Shown piece after piece: positions 35,462 to 47,100 of a DNA stretch of 64,000 nucleotides. The DNA lies in contig NC_087378.1 in NCBI RefSeq assembly GCF_963675165.1, positions 6,505,205-6,569,204 on the forward strand, given 5' to 3'. How positions within the stretch are numbered: position 1 is the first letter of the stretch; each line of letters starts with the position of its first letter. Source of the stretch: Halichondria panicea. Lineage: Eukaryota > Porifera > Demospongiae > Suberitida > Halichondriidae. The notes below the pieces were generated by a model. The model saw only the letters and a program-made list of their open reading frames with translations, did not search any database and had not been told where the DNA came from. Position numbers and translations under genes: made by a program.

Positions 35462-37784
35462 CTAAGTGCCATACTGATTCCTAGCCAAGGCTGGAGGCAG
35501 TTTACTAAGAGTGTCAGTCCACGATCTCTCTACTAAAACCAGTTCCTTCCCTCCAAAGGGTCCCGCAAACAACACCGCTCCTCTGTTCGACGTTACAAAT
35601 CGTAATCGAAGTGGTGGCCCTTCAAACAATCTCTCTTTTCTCTTTCCTTTGCTACTGCTTTCTTCTATGGTCTCTTTCGCCTGTGAGCCACCGCCACGTA
35701 CAAGCACAACACAGTCATTATCATACACAGCAAATACGTCTTCTCTTTTTGGAACTTGTACTAGACCATTCGGGGAGGACAACTTGAAACGGCCTTCGTA
35801 TTTTCTATCCAAAGCAACGTATCCAACCACCTTCAAGTGCTTGTCAGCAAACTTGAACGAGCAAAGTGTTTTTTCTGCACCTATAAATAGAACGAGACTA
35901 TCGCATGATCGAGTGAACGTAAACAGTGTAGGTCCAGGGTCCAGTCGAGGCACTTTACACATTACATCACCAGATTCAAGGTTACAGATGATTATTCGCT
36001 TTGTGTTACTTGAGAGTGCCACCAATTTACTATCAGAGCTGACTTCAAAATTTGTGAAGGGTTGATGTGGTTTAGCCTTAGCTTGGATAGTTCTTGCATT
36101 CTCCGTATCGAATTTCGATGTATCAACAACTTTGACTCCACTGTCTATTGTGGCAAGCACCAGGTATTGGCCATCTGGAGTGAACCCCATTTTGTAGCAT
36201 GGGAACTGTGTCTCCTGCACACAAACAACGTTTAGATTTCTGTGGTTGATATTGTATAGCCACAGGCGATCAACAGTCGATAAGGCAACATTGGTAGCAT
36301 CAGCTGACATGGTACTGCTCAGAATGTGTTGAGGTTCTTTGCACTTGATCTCAAGAAAGTTTTTCGGGACACCATTTGTACAGTGAGGTAGTGGAGCTGG
36401 GATGCTCTCTTGAACATTCACCTCACCAATCGACGAGAGGCTTGTTTGGGGGGACTGATCTCCACGATCCCCATTACTGGTAGGGAGAGATTCAGTAGCG
36501 GAGGCAGTTGACTTGAGCCTGTGTTGGATACTCAATTGCCAGAATCGTAGCGACATACTGCTTTGATGAACCAGAACGTTGGCACTGTTAGCGACTGTGA
36601 AAAATCGAGAGCTGTCGGGGATAGGGTGATGTCTGTTGATGGCCTTAATGTCGAGGCTACTTGTTGGGCACGTTATGAGCTGAGTGTCGACACCTCCAGA
36701 AGCTATCAGTTGGGTATTGGAGAGAGCTAGAGCTCTGATATCGTGAGTGTGTGCTCGTACATTTTCACATTTAAGCCACTTGCTTTTGTCAGATGCTTTC
36801 TTGAGACAAACTATTTTCTGATCGACACCAGCTGAGTAGATTTCATTCTCTTCTTTGTTGACAGCCAAACTGAGCACATCAGCACTGTGTATGGTGTGCG
36901 AGTGAATAAGGGTGCCTTGCCGACTATTCCAAAACTGAACCTTCCCGAGAGAATCGGCACTTACAATTGTCGAATTGCTCAGAAATTTGAGATCCCAAAC
37001 TAGCGTGTTCCGTGATTTGTACTCATCAAGCGTGATTCGTAGGATGCAGCGACCGGTTTTGATGTCTAGTTTCCGTATAATGCTGTCAGCCCCTCCTACC
37101 GCCATGTACTGACTGTCGGGGTGCCAAGCAAGGGAGAGGACACGCCCTTCTTGTTTGTCCAACCCACGGCTGAAGGAGAGGGAGCCAGAGGAGAGCTCAA
37201 ACAAACGTACCTGCAGAGAGAAACAAAGAGCATTTAAAAGTATAAACCAAAATTCACAACGCTTATTAACTATAAGAAATTAGAATACTTATAGTGCTAG
37301 AAATAAATGCCACAATGCCCCACCCACTTTATCTCATGGCAGACAATTTTTGATCTTACCTGGCCATCTTCTGATCCTACTGCCAGCATTGATCGCTCAG
37401 TGTTGGGTTGCATACACCATACAGCTCCTCCGAACGAGTCTATGGAGTGGAGAGGTCGCAGCCGAACCAGGTCCCATTCCAGTACAATACCTACAGAGAG
37501 CTTACTATAACAAACAATCCATGACAGTTTGTCCAGCTACCTGTGACCCCAGATGTGAAGAGCCTCCCAGAGCACCACACAAGGGTCTCCACAGAACCAT
37601 CAGCTCTTCCTGGAATCCATACATCTTTGAAGAAACATTCTCCATCAACGGTCCGCCATATCTCAATGCTACCGTCTCCACGCGATACTGCCAGTTGAGG
37701 AGAGCTTGAAGACTCATCCGAGAATGCCAAGCAGTGTATTGGCTGGGGCTCGTGCTCGATAAAACGAACTCTGTGAACATCCAT
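35462..37784 (-). CDS. UTP4: UTP4/cirhin, WD40 ribosome-biogenesis factor
   Basis: Three exons (37541-37784, 37360-37490, 35462-37210) close into 707 codons; human cirhin is about 686. It begins MDVHRVRFIEHEPQPIHCLA and runs through successive WD40-type repeats (LAVSRGDGSIEIW, LAVGSEDGQVRLFE, MAVGGADSIIRKLDIKTG, LKFLSNSTIVSADSLGKVQF and others), forming the two-propeller arrangement of UTP4. Known UTP4 belongs to the t-UTP/UTPA subcomplex of the small-subunit processome in the nucleolus and is needed for pre-18S rRNA transcription and processing. A poorly conserved Ser/Thr-rich insert (TESLPTSNGDRGDQSPQTSL) separates the halves. It faces RPS21 across 161 bp. Confidence 0.93.
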
Positions 37785-37945
37785 AGCTGCCTAGCTAGCT
37801 CAGCAGCCACGTGGTTGACACTGCACTGCGCATGCTCATAACCAAGGAAAAACACGTGGTCGATCTTTTCCTTGGTGGCTCCAGAAAGTAGAACTCTTTT
37901 AGAGACACTGTGAGTATATATATAGCTTTGTGACCAGTTAGAATT
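37785..37945. promoter_or_regulatory. Divergent promoter shared by UTP4 and RPS21
   Basis: Only 161 bp separate the two start codons. The spacer holds an NRF1-like palindromic core CTGCGCATGC (37825-37834), two CACGTG E-boxes (about 37809 and 37853) and an imperfect palindrome ACCAAGGAAAA...TTTTCCTTGGT (about 37842-37877). No TATA box is obvious. The motif roles are inferences from vertebrate promoters. Confidence 0.6.
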
Positions 37946-38481
37946 ATGCAGAACGAGGCAGGAGATGTTGTGGATGTCTACATTCCAAGAAAATGGTAAT
38001 CTCATGATGGAAACTAGCAAGAATTGTGATTAAATGATCTCTCCTCCAGCTCCGCTAGTGGGAGGATCATAGGAGCCAGGGACTATGCCTCTGTGCAGCT
38101 CAACATTGCTGATGTGAGTAGGGACTTCAAATCATCATTAGAGGCTCACGCATAAATAAACTATAGCACCATTAACCTCTGTCATGTCGTGTTTTAATAG
38201 TATGTAATCTCTCACTTCTCAGGTGGATGAGAAGACTGGTCGAGTGTCTGGAACGTTCAAGACATACGCTGTCAGTGGCTTCATCAGAGCAATGGTAAAT
38301 AATAAAAGTATGTGACGAACAATCTTGTCCACCCACACACCACACCCAGGGTGAGAGTGACGACTCTCTAAACAGACTTGGTGTTAAGGATGGCATTATT
38401 GGAGGGTAGGTCACATAGTAGTGTTGGTGTTTTATTGTAACCCTCTCTTTCCTCCCCTGCAGAGAACAAACACAGAACTAA
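37946..38481 (+). CDS. RPS21: 40S ribosomal protein S21
   Basis: Five small exons (37946-37995, 38050-38113, 38223-38294, 38350-38405, 38463-38481) give 86 residues, close to the 83 of human RPS21. The sequence starts MQNEAGDVVDVYIPRKCSAS and includes RIIGARDYASVQLNIADVD and GESDDSLNRLGVKDGIIGG, all family hallmarks. It is a component of the small ribosomal subunit. The last intron is a 57-bp GT-AG intron after GIIGG. Its tail faces the homeobox gene, 162 bp away. Confidence 0.96.
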
Positions 38482-38643
38482 AACTTTTCAAACCAATTTG
38501 TAGCTGGATATTCAATATTTTGTGCTTCGATATTGTTTACCAGCAGATAATTATATTGTTGTTGATTAGAATTATTAACAATTTTATATGTAAAAAGTGG
38601 CATCACAAATTATATAGCATGTAAAAAGCTACATTATTGTCTG

Positions 38644-40239
38644 CTATATACAAACAGTTCCAGAGTTGTTGGGTAGAGATTGATTTGTGGTAGGGACGAC
38701 AAGGCCTGATGTTTGTATCTCCAGGAACCCTGGGTTAACGGTCAGTGGGTACTCAAAATTACCATCACTGGTGTCTTTATTGGAGGTCACTTCTTTTGAT
38801 CGATCGCGTTTGCTTTTCAGACGATTCTTGAACCACTCCTCTGTCTGCAAGAATAGATATGCATACCTCCAATAAATCAACTGACACATTCAACCATTGA
38901 TTACCCCACCCTTTCCACTGCCTCTATGGTGATGGGATACTCGGTGTCACCCTCACTTTGCTTCACAGCGGCCCGCTCACTTTTTCGACGCTCATTCAAG
39001 AGCTTATCCTTCTTGCGACGGTTCTTGAACCACTCGTGTATCTAGAGTGCAAGGAAAGGAGTTCAAACAATCATCATTTACAGTGTTACATCTATTCAAA
39101 ACTATTTATTTATTAAAAAAATAGTCGCCTGAGGCTAACTGAGGGGTGGTCATCAATAAGAGTAACTGCACCACGCAATCCACACCTTATACATGGAGAG
39201 TCCAGTGATTCTGGCAATCCTCTCCTTCTCTGGCTGCCCCTCCTTGCGGAAGTTCTTGGCCATGATTTTGCTGACATAAGCAACCTCCAATACCTCTCTG
39301 ATCTCAGGCGTCAACGGTGTCCTGCAAAGCAGAGCAGAGAATGAAATACTAAGCATGGAAGCTTTACGGTCATAGCAAATAAACACTACTTCAAGGAGCG
39401 ATCTGATCACACACTAGCTATAGATAACCAGACTAGAAGCAAGCCACCCTAGACAAACGACAAAAGGCATAACTGACTCTATGCTAAACGGTACTGTGCA
39501 AGCACTCCCTAGAACTGCTAGACCCCATGAACACACACCTGGCATGCCTCACTCCACCAAGATGGTAGTGCCAGCCTGTCTTCTCTTTGGGAGGTTTTGT
39601 TCGAGGACGACCCACTTTTGACTTCTTAGCTACATCCTCCTCTGATGTAGCTTGGCTCTCAGTGGTTGCTACAGCAATGGTCACTGTAGAGTGCTGTCTA
39701 GAGCTGCTACTCGATGATGTCCGTGGCCGAGTGACCACACCCACCTCTTTGCTTGACAATTGAGTGAATTGTTCCACCTGTACACACATCAATTCTCATT
39801 ATAGTCTATAACAACATCCAGCAGCTTTCATTGAAGGCTGATCTAGCATGCAGTTTCTATTGGGGGGGAACATAAGGTAACATAACAACTGTACGTACAC
39901 GGGGAAAAGGTTGTGTTAGGTGGTAGGTACAATGAGTTTAATAATCCTAGTAAAAACACCATAGAGTTATAGGCTCTCACTTCCTGCATGCAAACACAGA
40001 CACTGCCTATACAGATAACCACCTGTAGTTTAGGGATGACCTCGAGTGAGTCTATGTTGCTAAGCATTTCAGCGAGAGAAGAAGAGCCAGATTCCATGTT
40101 GAGGATATTGTCTTGAGTTGGCGTGAGGTGTGTGGTGGTGGTGGTGATGGCAGTGTTACCGTGTGGAGCTGTCGTGTGGGTGTGTGTAAGATGTGGGGGG
40201 TGGTCAGACAATGACAGGTTTTGGGGTGTGAGATTCATC
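38644..40239 (-). CDS. Atypical AT-hook homeodomain protein with duplicated recognition-helix exon
   Basis: Coding exons on the minus strand: 40023-40239 (MNLTPQNLSLSD..., from an ATG just inside a CAG acceptor, so an upstream exon exists), 39539-39777 (AT-hook-like KKSKVGRPRTKPPKEK), 39186-39321 (homeodomain helices 1-2, LTPEIREVLEVAYVSKIMAK to ITGLSMYK), then exon a 38901-39041 (IHEWFKNRRKKDK) and exon b 38644-38844 (TEEWFKNRLKSKRD). Both a and b encode helix 3 with W48, F49, K50 and N51, both start in phase 0, and both end in a stop. The loop between helices 1 and 2 is about six residues longer than in the 60-residue standard, so the class is unclear; not TALE by sequence. Presumed nuclear DNA-binding regulator. 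Confidence 0.8.
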
Positions 40240-40374
40240 CTGTGGAGATAAAATAACAACCCTCAAAGGAAACTAAGCCTTTAATAACGCTCTAATTACT
40301 TTTTGCTTATCTTCGCTGTAGCCGAGGCTGTAGCAAAATTCTTTGTTTCATTTCTGAATTGTCTTTGCAGAGTT

Positions 40375-40995
40375 CTTTGCCGACACAGCACACAAGTTTC
40401 CTACCTTTATCGCATCAGAAATTGAATTCTTTATTCCGTGACCCTTTTCTTTGCAGTAAAGATCATCACACAAGTTTCCTACCTATCTCATCAAAATAGA
40501 ATTCTGTATTCCCGTGACCCTTTTCTTTGCAGTAAAGATCATCACACAAGTTTCCTACCTCTATCTCATCAAAATAGAATTCTGTATTCCCGTGACCCTT
40601 TTCTTTGCAGTAAAGATCATCACACAAGTTTCCTACCTCTATCTCATCAAAATAGAATTCTGTATTCCCGTGACCCTTTTCTTTGCAGTAAAGATCATCA
40701 CACAAGTTTCCTACCTATCTCATCAAAATAGAATTTTGTATTCCCGTGACCCTTTTCTTTGCAGTAAAGATCATCACACAAGTTTCCTACCTCTATCTCA
40801 TCAAAATAGAATTCTGTATTCCCGTGACCCTTTTCTTTGCAGTAAAGATCATCACACAAGTTTCCTACCTCTATCTCATCAAAATAGAATTCTGTATTCC
40901 CGTGACCCTTTTCTTTGCAGTAAAGATCATCACACAAGTTTCCTACCTCTATCTCATCAAAATAGAATTCTGTATTCCCGGATCCTTTTCCTTGC
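40375..40995. repeat. 78-bp tandem repeat upstream of the homeobox gene and ELP3
   Basis: Seven near-identical units of 76-78 bp, each with CCCTTTTCTTTGCAGTAAAG, ATCATCACACAAGTTTCCTA and CTCATCAAAATAGAATTCTG, plus decayed units on both edges. All three frames in each direction stay open only because the unit length is near a multiple of 3. It fills most of the 0.9-kb space between two divergently oriented genes. Not coding. Confidence 0.9.
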
Positions 40996-41130
40996 AATCA
41001 TCACACAAGAAGTTTCCACCTTATCTGATCAGAATTGTTCCAGGACCCCTTTCCTTGCATGCACAGTAAAGATCTCAACAGTCTGATCAGAATTTAATTC
41101 TTAACCTCTCGGAGTGTGATCTGTGCTGCT

Positions 41131-44100
41131 ATGGGGAAGACCAAGAAGAAAGGTGATCTGCTTTAATAGACTGATTTACATTAATACCACACAGTTATTC
41201 ATTATGTGATGGCCCTCTATATAAAAGGTCGAAACCACTCCTTTTCTTTTAGGAAAGAGACTGGGCCAGCTGCCGTGTTGAGAGTTGTCCCCAGTGCGTG
41301 AACATTCTTCACGCTCCCACAAGAATGCAAACGTGCAAACGTCACAAATGCTCGTTCCACCGCCCACACGCTAACTATTGCAAGCCTTGAGTATATACAC
41401 ATCACTGGTGGTCTTTTATCGAGGTTAAAAGTAATATCACCCACGCATATTATGTACTTTGTGGTTTGTACTGATTGCATTCCAACGGGACAACTCTCAA
41501 CACGGCAGATGGCCGCCAGTCTCTTTCCCCCAAAAAGGGAGTGGCTGCTCAAGTCTAGGTTACCCTATTACTTAGACTTTACCATTAGTAGAAATAAGGC
41601 CTACATGCATGGCTATTTTGGGTATTAAAGGATCAAATGCCGATTAGGTAATCACGTCTCATGTTACCCTAACACAGAGGGGGAGGGACTACCAGTGGCC
41701 GAGCGTATGATGATGACCGTGGCTGAGATAGTGAAGCTGTTGATACAAGCCCATCACGAAGGGAGGGACGTTAACCTCAACAAGTGAGTCCCATGGCAAC
41801 ACAGTGGTCACTGAGCCTGGGTTAGCAACACCACCGTGCACAGCGGTCACTAAGCCTGGGTAGCAACACCACCGTGCACAGCGGTCACTAAGCATGGTAG
41901 CAACACCACCGTGCATAGTGGTCACTAAGCCTGGGTTAGCAACACCACCGTGCACAGTGGTCACTAAGCCTGAGTAGCAACACCATCGTGCACAGTGGTC
42001 ACTAAGCCTGGGTAGCAACACCACCGTGCACAGTGGTCACTAAGCCTGGGTAGCAACACCACCGTGCACAGTGGTCACTAAGCCTGGGTAGCAACACCAC
42101 CGTGCACAGTGGTCACTAAGCCTGGGTAGTCTCATGAATCAGCCGCCCTTCCACGGAGGTCTGTCTGAGCACTTTAGTACAAACTTTTTTGACCAGGTTA
42201 GAATTCCGACCTAACCCAATCAGATCAAAATTAAGAATGACAAGAAGCGTATGCGTTCTATACAGTAGGACGCATTTATAGCTAGCGCTAGTCAGTCTAA
42301 CTATGGATACTGTTAGCCGATCAAGGAGCTATAGTAAGTTGAGTTGACTGCACTATAGCTAGTCCTGTGCAACCTTTTTCTTTTTCTTTTAGGAACGTTC
42401 TTGGAGCAAGCCAAATAAAAATTCATAGATGCTAGTCAAGCGTTTGCGGTTGACCTTTTGCATGCGTTGGAAGTAATGGAATTCTTTTGGTTTTGACACT
42501 GACGTAGTGGACTAAAGTGCTCAGACTGAAAGGGCGGCTGATTCATGAGACTAAAGCCTAGACTCGCTGGCCACTCCCATCATCACTATCTTGAGGATTG
42601 GGACTGGTCAACTGCCAATCTGCGAGTTGTTCTTGTGGAATTTTAATTAGTTGTATGACATCATTTTGTGGTTTGTGCGGTTGACTAAAGTTGCGTAACT
42701 ATCAGGTGAATGTGGGTTATGTCCCGTGGTTTATCTAATACAACATAAGACCCAGCCCAACTACAACGAATTACGTGGGCGAAATATGTCACATGACAGT
42801 GCTTCTGCACTGTGATTGGTCATTACCGATTTCGGTATAATGAGAACAACTCGCAGATTGACAGTTGACCAGTCCCAATCCTCAAGATAGTGATGATGGG
42901 AGTGGCCAGCGAGTCTAACTAAAGCCTGGGTAGCTTACACTCATACTTCAACTTGTAATAATTTTACACTTAGTGTTTGTACTTTGATCATCCTACAGAC
43001 TCAAGGGTCAAGTGGCCAGCAAGTATGGACTCTCCTCTCAACCGCGACTGGTCGACATCATTGCAGCTGTTCCCCTGGCCCACAAGAAAACACTCCTCCC
43101 TAAACTGAAGGCCAAACCGATCCGCACTGCATCCGGTATCGCTGTGGTAGCAGTCATGTGCAAGCCTCATCGCTGCCCGCACATCACATTCACAGGCAAC
43201 ATCTGTGTGTGAGTAATTAGATTACACATACTCGTATAATTATGTGGCCTCAGAGATGATGAAAACATTTCCTCTTTAGGAGTTGTGGGCGTTGTGGGCA
43301 CTTTAAGGTAATGTTTTTTCCAGGAAATTGTGTGAGCAATTAGTTCTTAGTCCTTTGAAGAATCAATGACCCAAAATGCAACAGCTGCTATGTTAGAGTG
43401 GGTGTTCTGACTACATGTTCCAATTATGTGTGGGACTGTTCTAAAATGTCCCTTAAGGACATTGTGTAAAGTAATTATCTCTATTCCCAATGCCCCACCC
43501 ACCTCAGCTATTGCCCTGGGGGACCCGACTCTGACTTTGAGTACTCCACTCAGTCATATACTGGCTATGAGCCCACCTCCATGAGGGCTATCAGGGCACG
43601 CTACAATCCCTACCTTCAGGCAAAGCACAGAATCGAGCAGGTGCTAAAATTATGCAATAATAGGGAAAGGACTTTTATGAACGTACACGTATAGACAAGT
43701 TTTATGGGGTGCTGTTTTTGGTTAGTGGTGAAATATTCAATTGATGCTTGTAAGTCTTCAACTTGAGCCTTTGTGTGGACCGTATGTGTCATATATAATT
43801 ATGAGAGGTGAATACCGTATAGCGCGAAATTTTCGAGGCACTTATATTTCGTGGATTGGCCTCTAAAAGTATTTTCGTTGCACAATGTTCGCGGAATGAC
43901 TGCTTACCGGAAGCCACGCCTTTAAATCTTGCACGTTATAGCAGGTAAAGAACGATTTTCGTGGACTTAATTTTCGTGTAGGATTGCTACCCACGAAATC
44001 CACGAAAATTAAGCCCCTCGAAAATTTCGCGCTATACGGTAGCCAAAATTATGTTTAGTTGGCGGCGGTGGCTTAGCCTCGAATATGTTACTGTGGCCGT

Positions 44101-47100
44101 GAACCACTTGTCAATGACCTTAGCTATTACTCCACAAAACTGCTAGTTTTTAGCGTCTGTAGGGTGGGTGGTAGGTAAATTAGTGCTCTTGTTTTACCAG
44201 GCAGTTGCTGGCTCTAGTACTAACCTCAATATCAGGCCGCTCATGGTATCGAGGCTAGCACAGGAGCACAGGAGCACTTTAGCTAAGGTCAAGTTGTTCT
44301 ATTATTTACGGTTGCCTTAACATATTCGAGGCTAAGCCGCCATCACCAACTAAACACTGCCACCATCTTTGAAGCTAAGCCGCCGCCTCCTAATACAGAT
44401 CATACAGTCACATTTTGCAGTATTCACCCCTCATACTAATAGGACGTATTCCTTGCAGTTGAAGCAGCTGGGTCACTCTGTAGACAAGGTGGAGTACATT
44501 GTAATGGGCGGGACCTTCATGGCGTTGGATGATGAGTACAAGGACTTCTTCATCCGGAATCTCCATGACGCTCTCTCTGGCCACACCAGCAGCTGCGTCG
44601 ACGAGGCTGTCAGGTAAAGCAATGTGTCATTAGCTTACAACTATGAGAAGGAATCTTTGAGAACCTTGAAAATTGAGTTTGAAATGAGACCCATTTCATA
44701 AGTACATTGTATTCTGTAGCTGTCATATTGTCCAGGTCGAAGACATTATGTGTTCATGTACACAGTAATACGGATGTCATACAAGGTTTATTTCGGGAAT
44801 TTGTCCAATGGGGGTTTCCAAGTATATTTATAGTCAGCATGCTCGTTTAAGGAGGTGCAAGTACCGTCATTTGCTTACTCCAAGTGGGTGACAGAACATT
44901 TCAAGCGGGTCGAAAATAACCAGCACTGAAATAAACTCTGTCATGTATGTATACCATTTTAGATATTCTGAGAAAAGCAAGACCAAGTGTATTGGGATCA
45001 CCATAGAAACAAGACCTGACTACTGTCTAAAGAAGCATCTCAGGTATGAAAGTGCACACTACCGTATTACTAAAATATTTTGCTGGTAAAAAACCTTCGC
45101 CAATGAGCCAAATCAGCAAAAAATTTCACCCTTAGCTATCTAAATATTGCGTTCTGGCAAGGATCGTGTTTACTTGGTTTTGCGATTTTATTGTTGCGAA
45201 TTGATCAACCCTCGCAAAGTGCACATATTTTTGATGCTCGCAAAACATTCTAGTAATACAGTATTTGTACCACCTCCCCCTCCCAAACAGTCAGATGCTG
45301 ACATATGGTTGTACTAGACTGGAGGTGGGAGTGCAGAGTGTGTACGAGGACGTTGCCAGGGATACAAATAGAGGCCACACTGTGAAGGCTGTATGTGAGT
45401 CATTCCAGCTGGCCAAGGACGCAGGGTTCAAGGTGGTAGCTCACATGATGCCCGACCTCCCAAATGTCAGCTTCGAGAGAGACATAGAGGGATTTATTGT
45501 GAGTGTACATGTACTACTGCTATTGAGAATTTGTTGCCTGAATCTAAAATATCAGGTTTGATATTATTAACCCGAGGCGCGCCACAGGTTATAGTAGTCG
45601 GTCAGTCTGTCTGTCTGTCTGTCTATGTATTCTGAGTTTACTCACCTGGATGCGATAGCACTGTGTTTATACCATGGATGCCTCAACACAACAAGGTAGT
45701 AGTTATAAATTTGGCAGATTTTAATGTTAAAGCTTCGTTGTCGAATAAAAAGCATTTTTTGAGGGCTGAGAAGTAACACAAAAATTAAAATCGGGATAAA
45801 CTCCCACGCACTGGTAATTTCACATGCAAAGCTATTGGTGGGTGTGATTTCCTGGTATTGAACCGCGAATATTAGAACCCACGAACATTTTTGCTGAGGG
45901 CTCTGAAGCCAAATAGCGAAAATTTGCACCCGCGAAAAGTTCCCGCTATACGGAAAATTTTTGATGCATGTACTTTTAAATTGACAGACACTCCTTCAAT
46001 ATCCTTTTACAATAATAGTAACATTAAGGTACTTTGTTCCTGCATCCGGGTGAGTAAACTCAGAATACACAGACAGACAGACAGACAGACAGACAGACTG
46101 ACCGACTACTATAACCCGTGGCGCCTCTGGGTTAATAATATAAATTTCCCTCTATCCCGTAGTCATTACATTGGAATGCTGCCAGCCACAACAGATGTTA
46201 AAGTTGTTGTAATTAGTGATCTCAATCGCAGGCCTCCCACCCTTGACCTAAAACTACCGTACCAATAAACTGCTTGTTGTACTCATTGCCGAATACGAGT
46301 TGACACAATCCTTTTTATCTCCAGGAATTTTTCGAGAACCCTGCGTTTCGGGCTGATGGTCTAAAGATCTATCCCACCCTCGTCATCAGAGGCACAGGTG
46401 TGGACAATCTGTTGATTATGTTTGACTGTCGTTGCTAACGTTTCCTCGTTGGTTTCCAGGACTGTACGAGCTATGGAAAACTGGTCGCTATAAGAGTTAT
46501 CCACCTGCTCTGCTTATCGACCTGGTTGCTAGGATACTTGCTCTAGTGCCCCCGTGGACGAGAGTGTATCGTGTGCAACGGTAGGATTCCCCCTCAATGT
46601 GTAGTCAGGGTTGTGTGTGTAGTTCTGAGAGCCTGTGCTTGTACCGTATAGCGGGTAATTTTCTGGGGTCAATTCGTGGTTGAGCAATGTTTAGTCAGTT
46701 CATGTCGTGCCTGCGTGTGCACTGCAGGTAGAGGTGGTCGCTTCATTCGTGTCGTGCCTGCGTGTGCACTGCAGGTAGAGGTGGTCGCTTCATTCGTGTC
46801 GTGCCTGCGTGCACTGCAGGTAGAGGTGGTCGCTTCATTCGTGTCGTGCCTGCGTGCACTGCAGGTAGAGGTGGTCGCTTCATTCGTGTCGTGCCTGCGT
46901 GTGCACTGCAGGTAGAGGTAGTCGCTTCATTCGTGTCGTGCCTGCGTGCACTGCAGGTAGAGGTGGTCGCTTCATTCTTGTCCTGCCTGCGTGTGCACTG
47001 CAGGTAGAGGTGGTCGCTTCATTTGTGTCGTGCCTGCGTGCACTGCAGGTAGAGGTGGTCGCTTCATTCGTGTCGTGCCTGCGTGTGCACTGCAGGTAGA

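Noticed and set aside
35511-36065. 184-codon plus-strand frame
   Set aside because: Antisense shadow of the large UTP4 exon; no start context or similarity of its own.
40438-41086. Open frames of up to 190 codons in both directions
   Set aside because: The repeat unit is near a multiple of 3 long, so frames stay open; no family resemblance and no splice context.
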